DNA from: Anoplopoma fimbria
Lineage: Eukaryota > Chordata > Actinopteri > Perciformes > Anoplopomatidae
Direction of reading: 5' to 3'
Assembly: GCF_027596085.1 (NCBI RefSeq)
Contig: NC_072472.1
Span: forward strand, 6,572,745 to 6,636,744
DNA: 64,000 bases
The translations under genes were made by a program, and so were the position numbers. The notes below the pieces were generated by a model. It did not search any database, was not told the DNA's origin, and was given only the letters and a program-made list of their open reading frames with translations. Each line of letters starts with the position of its first letter. Positions within the stretch are counted from its first letter, which is position 1. This document shows positions 1-13,899 of the stretch, one piece after another.

Positions 1-3000
1 ATCTCCTCACTTATAGAATGATATTAAAACAACCTCCAGCTTTGTAAAGGCCGTGTGGACCCGTGATTCACGGGTGTGGTCCTGTTTGCGGGTTTTACCT
101 CGTGCATTTTTCGAGAGGGAATTAACAAACATGTTCAAAGACAACTGACTTCTGCAGGATTTTATAACGCTGTGAATTCATGAGACTGTTTTATGGGTGA
201 ACTTTTTACAGCATGAACAAAACACATCAAAGAGCTGAGGGTGTTGCTGTAAATGAACCAACCAAATATAACAAATGCTTTGTGTCTGTAAGTTGTAGCA
301 GTGTCTGTGTGTTCCTTGTCTACAACGGGATAAACCACTTTTTCATTTTCTAACAAGAGTCTACAGCAACACAATGCTTTGAGCTAAATGCTAACATGCT
401 CACAATGGCAAAGCTAATATAGCAGGCCTTTTCACAATCTAAGATTTGCTAATTTGTACCTAACACAAAGTACAGCTGATGGAAACTGTTAGCTTTGCCA
501 GTAGTTGTAGTCATCAACCAAAGTATCATGTAGGCTATGTAACAAATTATATTTACAAGGAATATATACTTCATCTTCAAGGCAACAGACTTATAATCAT
601 GCAAAATAAAATGTGTATTGAAGAGTCTTTCTCAAAGAACAATATCCATGAACTGTATCTGTTTTTTCTCCCTGTTTGCTGTCAGTTTGTTTTACTGTCA
701 AACTATCCAATCAAAGCAAAAATGCCCCCAACAAGTAGATTTAATTTGTTGATTTTTGTTGTTTTATTGGAGATACATATTCTTCTACAAATGTAATCTT
801 TCTTGGGCGAAGAAAAACAAGAGTTAGAGGGTGGGGGTTAGAACAGCTGGGACCAACAAGAATCATTACACATCTGTATAAATGAAAGCTTTGTCTATTG
901 TTGATGACATTGAATTTGAGTGAACGCCCTCTAAGGGATATTGAATGGATCTTTTGTGCCATGGGCAATCAATATAATAAACAGAAAAGCACATGAGTAA
1001 CTCCATGACTTGTGATACATGATGCTTTTATTATTTTATTGTGTATTGTTAACTGTTTTTACTTTGATAAATGTCCAGTCCTGGAGGGAGACAATAACGT
1101 TTCTGTCAGCAATAAAGTTCACATGATTTGTAGTTGGCAAAAACAGGGGAATTGGGATGGTACTCTAAATCTTTTTATGAATTCAAATTCATGAAAAACT
1201 AAGTTTGTTGTTTACTGTATATTTTAATGTTTTCATGGTGTGTTGTACCCTTCCAGTGGAGAAAAATGCAATGCAGTGTAACTTTCCAGTAAATGTGATG
1301 CAGTAGTTCAGTTATTAGTTATATTGGTTATGTGACCCCTATGAAGCTAGAAAGATAAGTGACATGATTTGGCTGTCGTAGAATTTAATCCAAAATTGCT
1401 TTCAGTGAAAGATTCTTTGTTGCATTTTATCAATATGTTAAAGGTTGTTTTTATTCTCACCTCTGTTATCAATTGGTTCTGATGCTGTGGTAAAAGATCA
1501 TATTTATAACAGAATCATCACAGATTAATTGGGTCACTGTTCTTTAACAAGATACTATATTTGAAAACTTCAAAATTATTTTAAATGTATTTTGTAACTG
1601 ATGACTAAAATGTTGTTGTATACCACCCTTAGCACTGGCGATGCCTGAGTTGTTCTGTGTTTAATACAAGTTTAATCTGCAGCCCCTTCGAGACCAGTCA
1701 TAGGAAAATGTTTGCAGTTGAAACTGTCGGATTGCTTCAAAATATGAACAATACTCCTTAAAACATCGCTTCTATGACAGAGCTTTTTATGACTTGTAAG
1801 TATGAATTAAATGCAAAATGTGCCAGCAATACTTTCGCTTAGCAATTGCTGAATGTTTAACTATGAACATTTTTCATGTTGACAACATTATTACAATGTT
1901 AAGTGACAAAAAACAGTATGTGATTTAAGTTTCAAGCGATTATACAGTACAGACATGAGTGTTTGTTAAGTCTGGAAGTTAAACCAAAGCAAAACAAACA
2001 AGTGTCTAATCAACAGAAAACTGTTGCAAATGTTTTCTGTTAATTTCACTGAAAGCTGGGACAGTTATTAAGAGTTAAGAGAGATAAATGCCCCTTTAAG
2101 CCCCTGGGAGTCTCTGTGGGCATGTGAAGCACATAAGACAAAATAAGAAAGAATGTTCAGAAAAAACAAAAGTATTAGAAGAAGGCTACCATCACCCGCT
2201 TCTCATCCTTCACCAGTGAAATATGTAATTATCAGCCTGGAAGAGCCTGCTGTTTATATTCTCCTTTTTCCTCTGTGAATGTGTGTGTGTTGGTTTTCTC
2301 AGCCGCCTTAAACTCTCTCACTCACACACTAACACACACACAGTTCATAAACACACACCTCTGATCCTCTGCTGAGCTTCAGAACTTCTTTAAATGGACT
2401 TCTTTTGGTGAAAGTAGCGTCAACAACTTTCTCTACCATGGCAGCCGCATCCCTCTGTCTTACACAATTGTGTGAGACAGAGAAATTACAAAACAAACAA
2501 CCAACCCTTGCATTCATTTCAAGACGATATCGGCTTTATATTTGGGAATTTCCACCGTCAACCAACAAGGAGAGAACAGATAACATATTATACAGTAAAC
2601 TGCCTCATCAAGGCCTTTTAATCAATCATTTAAATAATCACTTAATATGTAAGACCTCAGAAGTTTCACGTTAATGATAAATGGAATAAAGCAGTTTAAA
2701 GCCTTAACATGTACAATTTAACATGACAGGTACCTACACCTTCACCTTAAATGGCTTGAATTCTTCAATTAGTATGCAAATGTTAGGTTAATTAATAGAT
2801 GATTGTATATTGAAATCCAATAACAATATTCTGCATTCTTTTCTTATTTACTAGCCTGCCAATTCAAATAATCCACATATTGCCCACAATTATTGTGAAA
2901 CAAGCTAACATTATGCGAGCTGGCTTTAAATTGAAAATTGTTTAAAGTTAGTTAGAATCAGCCATAAGTCATATCAGGAAAAAAACATACTGGTAGTTTA

Positions 3001-6000
3001 ACTTGCTTGTCCCCTAAAAGCTCTTAAAGTAGATCAAAGTAAAGTAGATTGCCAGCTAACATGAGTTTAGTTTCACGATTAGTTGCATTTCTACATTTAC
3101 ACTGACGCTAGATTAATTCCAACCATGTGCGTCACTTTTTTCGTGTCCCCTGGAAAAAGTTACTGTTGGAGTTCGGTGCTTCTTGCAACATGTTTCTGGT
3201 GAGATCTCAGGGACCACCGTAGAAAAGGGCTACAAACAACACATCTGCTGATACAAATCCACCATGCTGATGGGAAACTCTTGGGAATCTTGTTTATTCG
3301 CCTCCATGGCAAACAAAATACTTTAACAGTTACCATTGTTGGATGTGAGGACTTCAAATCAACACTTTGTTTACACGGCCTCAGTGAGTCAAACATGTTG
3401 TAGCAGGGTCTCGTGTATTCAAGGAGCCATGAGTGAAGTTTTCCCCGGGAGTCCCGTCTCCTGTAGAGAACAGTACCGACTGAGACTGATCCATGGAGGA
3501 GAATAGTTTACTTTGATTTTGTTGTTTTTGTTCTCATATCAACTTTAGCTCAGAGACACTCAACATATCAACTGATGTTTGAATGTGTGATTCAGAATGT
3601 GTTTGTGTTTATTGGTGTCCTAGTAGAGAGAGACATGGGGGAGAGATCCAGACGGGGGTTTCTCTTCCCCCCTCCTCCTGAGAAGAAGAGGACAGCAGCC
3701 TCCTCTACATATGAGACCACAGAGGATCCCAGTAGGAGGTTAATTAAAACAAACTGGCAGCGCTGTCAAACACGGAGACGTAGGTGAAACAACTGGAGCC
3801 TCCAAGTCTCTCGAGCTGAGACAACTAAGACTCTGTTCTAGACCAATGTGACTTCATTGGAAATGACTGTTTATGTGGTTCATGTTGGTTTATTAAGGGA
3901 TAGTTTGAAAAGTCCCAAAAATACCCCTTCAAGTTTATTTAATCCACTTAAACAGAAATAGGAAAACAACTATTTGTTGATGTATTACAGTATGTGCTGA
4001 AACCTTTTAGGCCAAATTAAATTGTTTGAATGCAGACTTATTCAATCAGACACAATGAGTAATTAATTCATAATTATGGAACTTTAGAGGTGCTGGTAGG
4101 AAAATGTTGTTTCCTCTGAAGCTTATCACCTCCCAGCTTCAGCTTTATACCTAACACGAAGATATGAAAGTAACAAGAAAGCAAACCTGTATTCTGTTAA
4201 GTTATTTAAATGGATTTATTCAGGATCATTTTATTATTTATTATATTATTGTTTTATATGTATATAAGTGCATTCATTTATTTATTTATTAACTTTTTTC
4301 TTATTGTATTTATTTATTTATTTAATGTTTGCTATATTGAAGGTAAGGTTTATATTTATATCAACGTTTTTTGTATTGATATATTTTATTTGATATTTTA
4401 ATTGATGTGTCTGTATTATGTTAATAAATAACCTTTTTTTCTAGTTTATTTGAGTTTGGACGCATATCTGTATCTTTACTATTCCTGTCTTGTAGATACA
4501 TTTTCTCATGCATGAATAGAAATGTTTTTGTATACTTGCAACAAGGAAAAAAGGAAAGCAAATGTGTATTTACAAAAAGATCTGGCTATTTCTTTAACCT
4601 TGAATCTCTGGGTCTCTGGCTTGAAAATGACATGCCTAAAAATAAAATAAGGTGCATCTCTGCAGTTATAAGATCTATTTGAATTTTTCTTTGTGTCATA
4701 ATAATGGTATCCCACAAAACCAAAAATAGCTGAAAGACGCTAAAAGCGCAGATTGTAACAGCTTTAAGTTTTCATCCACACTCACATTTTCAAATTTTTC
4801 TGCTTAAAACACTGCCAGCATTTCTAAAGCTTCTAAAACAAAGTTTCACCTTTTTCACAGATCCAATTTGGTAGAAGCAGCTCACAAACAACCGTTAACT
4901 GAGGAAGGAAGTTCAAAACTGAGATAAATTAAATTGATCAATATTGGTGTAGACGAGGACACATATTGATAATATCAGACAGATGTTTGTGACTGTGATC
5001 TCTCTGGTATGTCGGTGATGCTGTGTTTGATGACAGATCAACGCTCCTCCCTCTGTTTGTTTAGCTTTGTTTCACTTTCAAAAAACAAACCTCCCAAGAA
5101 AAAGAGAAGAGGCAGCTGTTCTGATCTGAGGAGGAGGAGGAGGAGGAGGAAGAGGAGGAGGAGGAGGGAAAGTGACCCTCTGTTCTCACCCAGAGGTTAG
5201 AGTTCAAGCATGAGGTTGGGTTTCTTCCAGAGTAATCGCAAGTTTATGTTATGAAGATAAATTGCAGAATGCAAATACAGAAATAATATAACATGATTTT
5301 TAAATTATGCTTTCCTGTACATTTCAGGCTAAAACAACACAAGATAAAAGTAAAGTCACAAAAAGTTCATTCCGATTCAACATTTCCTGATTTGTTTCTT
5401 GGTAACTCTATATTTTCTACACTGTATTGTAAAGTGTTAATATTTCCTTAAACCAAATAGTTACATATTGTTGGTTTCAATGGGATCTTTACAGCCCAGA
5501 CAGAGAGGATGGTGACAATTTTAATAAAATTCAAACTCAAAAAGTATAGTACATTAATTACGGTTAATGTACTATACTAAGCTACATTCCTCCACTGGTC
5601 TATTGTCAAACAATCACTGTGGAGATGAAACATGTGGTCATCCATCACATCGGGGTCAACGCTGCCTCTTCTCTTATCTCAGGAGTTCGCTCATTTCATC
5701 AGGGAAAGTTTCTCTTAAAAGGATTCTCTTGTGCTATAGGAACTTTTAGCATCATGTAGGAGGACTTTTTGTGGTAAAATAAGACACTTCTGTGATTACA
5801 AACCTAGATGTTAAGACTTAACCATCAAACTAGGAATCTGCCAGTTCAATCAAAGCTTTTTGGGATGCAAAACACGTTCAAGAATCTAAAGCAAATCTAA
5901 ATTCCTTTGCTTTTTCTACTTATAACGTAACCCAGATTACTGTTGATGTTGACAGACATAAAAATAAGGGCAAGAATGTGCAGATTGCTGTTTGGCAAAT

Positions 6001-6070
6001 AACTGATAATAATAAGATGTGAAATGTGATCAACATTATATTTCTGAACCATGAGCTGAAGGCACCTGTC
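1..6070. other. No gene recognised
   Basis: AT-rich non-coding sequence. The open frames are short and unlike known proteins. Noted only: a GC-richer patch with GTTAATTAAAAC and GCGCTGTCAAA at about 3,640-3,790, and an AGG repeat at 5129-5166. Confidence 0.5.
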
Positions 6071-6260
6071 TGTCTGTCTCCGAGCTGTGCCGAGCGCCGG
6101 GGGGGTGAGACAGTCTGGCTCGAGCCCCGGTGACCGGGAGGCACCAACACACGACCACACAGCTACGGGTCAGTCTACACAGAGACAGACGGGCAGACGA
6201 CCACCGAGGTCTCCACCAGAACAAGTTAATGATCCGGAGACAAAGAAGAGACAAACGTAC
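6071..6260. other. CpG-richer patch, function unknown
   Basis: Dense CG dinucleotides (gagcgccggg, ctcgagccccggtgaccggg) in an AT-rich setting. No exon structure supported. Confidence 0.3.
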
Positions 6261-6337
6261 CGGCTGCTGTTAGAGGCTCCAGACTTGTCCAACGGATCTT
6301 GTCTAAGAGCAATATCAATAAAAAAGTTATTGAGAGT

Positions 6338-6620
6338 GGTGGAAAGTAACTAATTACATTTACTCAAGTAGTGTACTTTAGTTCAATTTTGAGGTACTTG
6401 TGTATTTACATTTTATGCTACTTTATACTTTTCCTCTCTACTTGATAACTTAAGTTACTTTGCAGATTCAAATTATTAATAATTATTAGTTAAAGTCCTA
6501 AGTTAAGACACATTAAAGTGACTAACACATGAATGTTGTATAATACATATTCAGAAATGGGTCATTCTGCATGATGAGTTTTACTTTTATCTTTATGCTT
6601 GTACTTTTGTGCTTTGACTT
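6338..6620 (+). repeat. 'agtact' dispersed repeat, copy
   Basis: gtggaaagtaactaattac and 'actcaagtagtgtactt' start a repeat seen many times in this window, typical of percomorph genomes. Orientation is called from that start. Confidence 0.7.
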
Positions 6621-6640
6621 AAGTTATATGAAGAGATAGT

Positions 6641-6702
6641 GAATATGAATATGAATATGAATATGAATATGAATTGAAGTGAAGTGAAGTGAAGTGAAGT
6701 GA
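6641..6702. repeat. Compound microsatellite (GAATAT)n(GAAGT)n
   Basis: Five to six hexamers followed by five GAAGT units. Confidence 0.9.
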
Positions 6703-7289
6703 ATACAATATTCCATTACTGCTAATATATCCCCCAAAATGCTACACACTGGCCCTTTAAGTAAACTTTTTCCACTGCTTGGTATTGGATACCGTGGAGT
6801 TATTACATACCCCACAGTCCACACTCATTCTTTTAGAATATAAGCCAGTTTTAAGGTGAAACATTATTTTTTTCCAGAGTTTTCTGATTATTATTGGACT
6901 AAAAAGGTATGTCATAAATATATATTCGTTACCTCTACCCTCTCCATCTGAGTATCTGAATTGAATCACTTTAAGTGCTGTCTTGTGTATCAGTTGTATA
7001 TTGAGGCAACTATTGACTATAAGCTGCACTTATAGACGCAAAGCTGACAACGACATGAAATAAACGATAGTTTCCTGATTGGATAATGTGAAGCATCTAG
7101 CATGTGCCAGATTCTGCCAAGGTGAGTTTAACAGCCTGCACATTGGAAAGTCCTAGCAGCAAGAACTAATGTGTAACGTTTTTGTTTTTTTTGTTCACAA
7201 AGTCTACTTCATTGCGTATGGTGGCTAAAATTAGACTTTTTTGGCCGGTGCCGACATTTATAAACTCATAACTCACAATAGAAATGAAC

Positions 7290-7520
7290 AGAACAGGTAA
7301 GTTCCTTCTCACTGTTCAGCTCAGCGTGGAAACTGAGGCAGACAGAGGCCTTTCTGTCCGAGCTGTGAGGGAGGGAGTTCAGACGTCACGCCGCGCCGAG
7401 ACGTCCTGACAGGCCGGCCGCCGTTCGACCAATTAAAAGGTGAGAGGAGAGGAAGAGCAGGAAGTCAGGAGCCGAGCGGAGGGCTGTCTGGACTCCACCA
7501 AACACTGAGCTCACTGTGAT
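7290..7520. promoter_or_regulatory. Short CpG-rich block with CRE-like GACGTCAC
   Basis: Contains GACGTCACGCCGCGCC, GAGACGTCC, a GGCCGGCCG stretch and CCAATTAAAAGG within about 100 bases. This is a promoter- or enhancer-like composition with no recognised gene attached. Confidence 0.3.
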
Positions 7521-7552
7521 TCTGTTACTGTTGCACAAGAACTTGACTCTCA

Positions 7553-7905
7553 GTGCTGGAAGAAGTACTCAGATGTTTTACTTAAGTAACAATAACACAG
7601 TGTAGAAATACTCAAGTTACAAGCAAAATCCTAAATTAAATGAAAAAGTGAAAGTACAAAAGTATTAGCATCTTTATATATACTTTAAGTACCAAAAGTA
7701 AAAATACTCATTATGCTGAATGGGCCTTTTCAGATTCATAAAATATCACTGGATTATAATTATTGATGCATTCATGTGTTATTAACTTAAAGCTGCAGCT
7801 GGTAAAAGAGGAGCTAATTTATATGCTGCTGGTAATTAACTTGTAAAAATACATATATCTATTTATTGATATATATTTTAGATTAATAATCTGAATCTGG
7901 AAGTG
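7553..7905 (-). repeat. 'agtact' dispersed repeat, copy
   Basis: ctggaagaagtactcagat ... agtaaaaatactcattatgc is the opposite orientation of the copy at 6338. Confidence 0.65.
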
Positions 7906-8070
7906 TCCTGTAGGGTGCCCTTCCAGTGAAGAAAACATGATGCAGACCATAGAGGCTTGAGTGAGAAGAACCCGCTACCTATGTAGATATAAATGGCTCA
8001 TTCTAAGCTACGGAAAACACAATGATTCCTATTTTGAGGAGATTATACACTCAAGAAACGTAGTGTTGGA
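7906..8070 (-). repeat. 'ctacatagggag' dispersed repeat, copy
   Basis: Reverse complement of the family at 14,805, with the shared core tatctacataggtagcggg. Confidence 0.5.
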
Positions 8071-10520
8071 CTGATTTATTTAAATGTTCTGCATTTTTTT
8101 ACAACAGCATTCTGAATGCAAAGCTTCAGTCTGCATGAAACCACTGCAGGAACATAGTTTTCAAATCTGATTTTAGAGTTTGTGCTTGTGAAATGAAAAT
8201 CAGGCCAATTGTTGAAGCAGCTTTAAGGAAATTAATGAAAACACTTTACTCACATGCAGAAATCGTGTAATTATTTAATAGCTGAAACCAGCAAAAAGTT
8301 TTCATGTTCACTAGAAGCGATCTGTCGCTAAAAATACCTGCAGCTCTGTACAGAAATGACAAATCTGGTATTTAAAGCAGTAAAGGACACTCCTGGACAA
8401 ATGGTCAGAAACTTGCATCATGTTAAAATCATACAAAATACCAGGTCTGTTATATTCTACTTATCCTGGATAAGCTTAAAACCAGGGTACGATGCATGAA
8501 AAGGGATCTATGGCAGTTGAATGGAATTTGCTACGCCAGGAACAATGTGCAAAATAGGTAAATCATTTGTATTTTGGCAAAATCTCCATTCTTTAGCCTT
8601 TAATTGTTGCAGTACATGTACTTGTACTGGTGCTGTGAGGTCTGGCAGGTCCAGTACTGTGTTGATCATTTGGGTTTTTTAGAGAGACGAGGCAGCGAAG
8701 AGGCTCACGGCCGTCTTTTGATGAGGCCAGATGAGACCTTCAGCCACATTCCTGGTCAGTCTCCTGGGCTGCAGCTCGCCACATTACTGCCTGCTGTCCA
8801 AACAAATAAGGCTAGATCCAGAGAGCCTCCTGAGCCGAGTCGTGCCAAGCCGAGCCGGGACAAACCGCCCACCTCTGACGGTCCTTAAATATAGACTCTC
8901 CAGTTTTAACTCCAGGAACAAGAAACTTTTTCAGTAAGTCACAAACAAAGTCATTCCACATGTGTGTGTTCCTGTAAGACGTTCATGTTATTGTCACCAG
9001 ACTGTCCTTGAGTCTTGTTTGTTTCTGTGATGAGGAAATAGTGCTCTAAAGGAGTAAACTGATTTGACCATTTGCTAAAAGCCTTCCACATTGTCCAGTC
9101 ATAGTTTAGCAACTGTAACTAGCAGGCCTGTCAAGTTCTGGATTTCTCTTAAAAAGCATGTAAGAGCGATAAATGGCATTGCAACCCAGTCTCAAAGCAG
9201 TTTGTAAATTGAATTCAATGTGCAATCAGTTTTGTTCTGAGCGGCACAAGATGTTTTTTGCTCCACTCGGCCATAATCAGCAGATTAATCCATAATGAAA
9301 AACATCACGTACGGAGGTCAAGTACGTAGTCAAGTTTACATCAAACGCGCTCTTTTCTTTCAAGTAACTGAGTAGGTTTTTTTTGTCTAAAATAACTTCC
9401 TGTGAAGACTGACGTTTTATGATGTTCTTTTTATTTCAAGTAGATTGTTAATTGGTTGAGTTTTTTTAGCATTCCAAGAATAAAAAAACAACAACCAAGA
9501 AGCCAAAAATATTTCACCATGAATATCCATCTTGTCAAGCTTTAAGTAATGCGTTTGTGTCTGGCCAGCCAGTGACCAGACCAATCAGTCTTGTGAGGAG
9601 CTACTGGCTACTTCTGTTTGTTCAAAACAACAATGGTAGCTCCTAAAAAGTATAGCCCAGATGCTTCATTATCATCAGTTTTATCAGGCCTGGAGAGCAT
9701 TTCTTCAAAGAACGGCACTGAAGCCATGATGTAAAAGATGTTTAGTCCAAGAGACAGGTGTCCATTTCCCGTGCAAAACGGAAAGAATGTTTTTCTTTAA
9801 CAGATGTTTGCTAAAAATATATATGTGTATAAATATATATGTAATGGCTTTGATGAAAACAGCTTGTGTTTTTGCATATCTGTGTGTGGGCAGTCGTGTT
9901 TTACTGTAAGTGTGTGAGAGAGGGAAGGAATGTCTGTGAGACCGAGGTCTTAAAACACGCCACAGGATTTTGATTCACCATAAAACTTAATTATTTTATT
10001 TTTTGTAAAGAAGCATTTAAACAAGTATTCCTGAAATCTTTTCCACAGTTTGATTGAGCCAGACGGAAGGATCTATTTTTATTCAAAAGAACGACTTTTA
10101 CCACCACAAAATGCGCTGTAAAGATGTTGTGGTCATTTCATGTTTTTTTTTAGATCATGTTGTATTAAAGGGTGAGTTCACCCAAATCACCAAACCATAT
10201 AATGAAAACCGTAAAATGAAGTATGTGAAAGTCTCCTGTTTGTTTTTAACATATTCGTACAAACTGTACCTTATCCCATGCAAATTCTTCTCTCCCTCTC
10301 TTCTTCTCTCTCTCTTCCTCTCTCTCTCTCTTCCCTTCCAGTGGCTCTCTTCAAATTTGAATCTCAAATTTTAAGACTGAATTTTACATTTTAAACAAAT
10401 GGTTTGGTATTTACATGAAACCAGACACAAGCAGAAAGCAGACAGTCGGTTTAGTGAAAAGACATACAGAAGATCAATGTCCACCTAAACAGGAACAAAA
10501 TGGGTGTAGGATTATTTGTA

Positions 10521-10558
<38 letters not shown>

Positions 10559-10649
10559 ATGCATTGATTCCGGATTGATTGTCACAATCATAAAGTGGAG
10601 GAATGGTTTAACTGTGCACATCACTATTACTTTTTTTCAGGAATGTTCA
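8071..10649. other. No gene recognised
   Basis: Non-coding. A GC-richer stretch lies at 8,690-8,890 (ccgagtcgtgccaagccgag). A TA tract is at 10522-10554. A 'gggtgagttcacccaaat' repeat end lies near 10,170. Confidence 0.4.
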
Positions 10650-11130
10650 GTGGGAGAATGTAACTAAGTATATTTACTCAAGCACTGTACTTAAGTACAT
10701 TTTTAAGGTTTTGTACTCAAGTATTTCCATTTTATTATATTTCCACTTCTAATATTGACCTATTAGTTCATAATAACATTTGTTTTACAACTTTAAGTAC
10801 TAATTTGAAATATCTGATATCATGTGAAATATCCAAATATTGCACAGAAAAATTAAAGATTAGAGAAGTCCAAAACCTGAATAAAATACCCTTTTGAGGG
10901 GCCGAACCGCTTGGTTTGGAATTACAGGACTGAACTATCTGACTGTACATAAAGTACTTAAAACTCCACCTCCACCTTGAGCATCTGACAGTTAAAATGC
11001 TCTAACATGGTTTTCTTCAGAACAAGTAATTTTGCTTTGGATATTTAAAGCAAATTAACTAATAATATTTTGACTTTATTTAAGTATATATTGGTACTTT
11101 TACTTAAGTAAAGGTACTTCTTCCGCCTCA
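10650..11130 (+). repeat. 'agtact' dispersed repeat, near full length
   Basis: Starts gggagaatgtaactaagta and ends acttaagtaaaggtacttc. Confidence 0.7.
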
Positions 11131-11786
11131 AGGCTTTACTACAAGAGAGCTCATCTTCCCAAAAATCACATGGAAGGAAATTAGAAAGTTTTGCATGACA
11201 TGATACCATTTCACATCATTCATCTGGGTTCGAATTCCTGAGTGGGACTGAATCTAAAAGTCTTTATCATGGTTGTCAGATCAGATTGACATGTAACCTT
11301 TGAAAGAGAATCTGTCAGGATGCCAGACTGTGACTCGGGGTGTGTTAATATGTGTGTGCACGTCTTTGTGTCTGTGTCTCTGTGACAGACAGAGACGTCA
11401 AGTCATCAAACGGGACAATGTGTCTGGTCCAGAGCTCTGGACTCTGGGAGACGGAGACAGACAAAGAGATGGTGTGATAGGTGGAAGGAGGTGACAGAGA
11501 GCTAAAGGCCAATGGGTGAAGCTGTTTGTGTCGCCACCTGCCCCCTTGCTGTCTGAAAATCTTGGAAAATGACTCTGCGGGCCAAACATTTCCTCAAGAT
11601 GTATTCATGGAATTATTTTTGACTGGAAACATGTTGTTTTTGGTTTGTCTATGTTTAAACTGCAATGTTCTGAGTGGGATAGCGCTTGCCCTCTTTGCCT
11701 TCTTACTGGTTTTGTTTATGATTTTCAACAACAACAAACTCAATGGAGTGGAGGTTTTGGTAATTTCAAGAGTTCATCTACACCCA

Positions 11787-11895
11787 TTTGCTGACGATGT
11801 AGCTCTGTTTGCTTCATTGGACCTCCATTGCACACAATTTTGTTGGCATGCAGGGAAGTTTGATGCCATGCTATTTTGTAAAAAAAGTGGATAAG
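11787..11895 (+). mobile_element. LINE reverse-transcriptase fossil (FADD box)
   Basis: The translation FADDVALFASLDLHC followed by GKFDAMLFCKKSG resembles the RT active-site block of RTE/Rex3-type fish LINEs (FADDVVLLASS ... SKSEAMVLCRK). Only this fragment is visible. Confidence 0.5.
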
Positions 11896-12489
11896 TGTAC
11901 TACTTAAAGTATGTTTTTATCTTCGATCTCCATAATCCATCACTAAACACTTTGGTAAAAGCTTAGCTGTTGTTGTTCTTGTTAACAAGTGATTTACCGA
12001 GAATGTTCATTTGCACATATTTATGAATTGAGCATTGTCCTGTTGAATTATGTTGCATTGTTTTGACAGGGTTGTAAAATGACCTATCTGCGTTTCTCGT
12101 ATTAGATTTCATGTCAGCTTATATTGAGTGTCAACGTCCTGCCCATTTATGTCTGTCATAGCGTTATTAGTTTGATACAGTGGATGATTTACCTGACTGT
12201 TTGATTAGATTTTATTCTGTTATAAACAACATACATGTAAGACACAAAACAAAAAACAAAGAGACAGATTCAGGATGATGCCAAGACAAAGAAATACAGA
12301 ATAAAACAAATCTCAGATTTTGTATAATGCAAATAAGCTACATAGACTTTAGGCATGTAACGATTAAAAAGGAATATAACTTCCACCTGTCTGCTTGTTA
12401 CAGACTTTAGGGAAATTTGTGATAGGCAGATCATATTTTACATGTTTAGTCATTTTGCTCTTTTTGGCTAGATGATTTGGCCAAAAGCT

Positions 12490-12860
12490 CCTTGTCTATG
12501 AGCTGCTGATATTATTTTCTCAACCACCTGTATCTCCAGTCTTCCAAACTGACCAGTATCCTGATTGGTCCGGTCCGTCTGCTGCCACTACGCCACAGGG
12601 GGTCATATAATGGGCCGGTGGGGGTGTCACTCAAACCCCTCAGAGGAGAAAAGGGAAGGAGGCGATGTAGCATTAGGTCATCCCCACCCCTCCTGGTCTC
12701 TCTCTGACAGGTCTCATCATACGGGAGACCTGCCGGGCAGATTGACAACTCAATGAGTCGACCAGCGCCAGGCTTTTATAAGCACCATTTCACGGCTTCA
12801 GTCTTTGTGTGATAAACCCCCTGCACAATCCCCACCGCTACCGCCCCCGCACTCTCCCTC
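12490..12860. promoter_or_regulatory. Candidate regulatory island
   Basis: GC-richer than its surroundings. It contains GATTGGTCC (inverted CCAAT), TCATATAATGG, CTGACAG, CTTTTATAAGC and CAATGAGTC. Could be an enhancer or orphan promoter. No exon follows. Confidence 0.25.
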
Positions 12861-13349
12861 TTTCTTTACACAGACCCTCCCTGTCTTATTGCTGTCCTGT
12901 CTCTGTTTTGCTGGTTTGACATGGGATATAACAGCTCCAGTTATTATAACAAGAAAAATCTATTACATATATTGTATTTTCATTCATTGCCAGAGAGATT
13001 TTTGCCTCTTATCTACCTCACTGGGATTTTGGTTTAAAACAGGTTCTTCTCCTTATTCTTCTTGTGAAGTGTAGGTTGTAGAATAACATTCTTCATCAAT
13101 TAATTAAATCCCACTTTATTAAGCCTCTGCCACACATTTAGGTTGAATATGAGCAACCATATTGGCAGATTCTGTTCGGTACATTTCAATCCACCAAAAC
13201 ACGTGGAAACGCCCTCAAAAAATATTTAAAAAGTGAAAATATTGCAAAACATTTGAAAAAAAAAGGTGGAATAAATGCTGGATTGAGCAAAAGAAAGATT
13301 CAAGATTTGTTTATTGTTCCACATTTTAGGGTATTATGATTGTTTTCAT

Positions 13350-13512
13350 TAGTCTATATTCACCTGAAGATAAGAATCATTGTGTTTTCGTAAGCTTAGA
13401 ATGAACCCCTCAGTTCTACATAGGGAGCTGGTCCTCTTCAAGGACGCCGCCATTTTGCACCGCCATGTTTCTACAGTAGCCCAGAATAGACACTTAGTTA
13501 CTTTCCACCACT
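13350..13512 (+). repeat. 'ctacatagggag' dispersed repeat, copy
   Basis: Shares cttagaatga, ctacatagggagc, cgccat and gtttctacag with the copy at 14,805. Confidence 0.55.
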
Positions 13513-13899
13513 GAGGTTTGGGGAAAGATTATGGTTATGGTTAATAAAAAAGGAAGGTCTGTGACGAGACATGAACTTCAATCTCCACACCTTCATACTC
13601 TTGTTGATAAAATCCAGAGGTGCAGAAACGTCCAATTTGAATGTACATCTTTTTGGATCCTGGGCTGAAGGATGGAGGGACACATGGATGCAGAAACAGA
13701 AGGTGGAAGAGAGTGAAGGAAGGAGGAAAGGAGGGGAGGAAAGGAGGGAAAGTGGTAGGCATGGGAGGGGAGGGGATACAGTCACGCTTTGGTGCCTCTC
13801 AATTGAAGTCTGAACACCGGCCACAAAACCCAGCTCGCTCCATATACCTCATCTTTGCATGTGAAAGGACGGCTCCATTGTCCGATCCTAACTGCACAT

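Noticed and set aside
8604..8937. Two overlapping open frames in a GC-richer patch
   Set aside because: No domain, no splice sites that chain to other exons, composition explains the open frames.
11526..11894. 122-aa open frame as a gene
   Set aside because: Only its end resembles LINE RT; the rest has no supporting similarity. Kept as an RT fossil.
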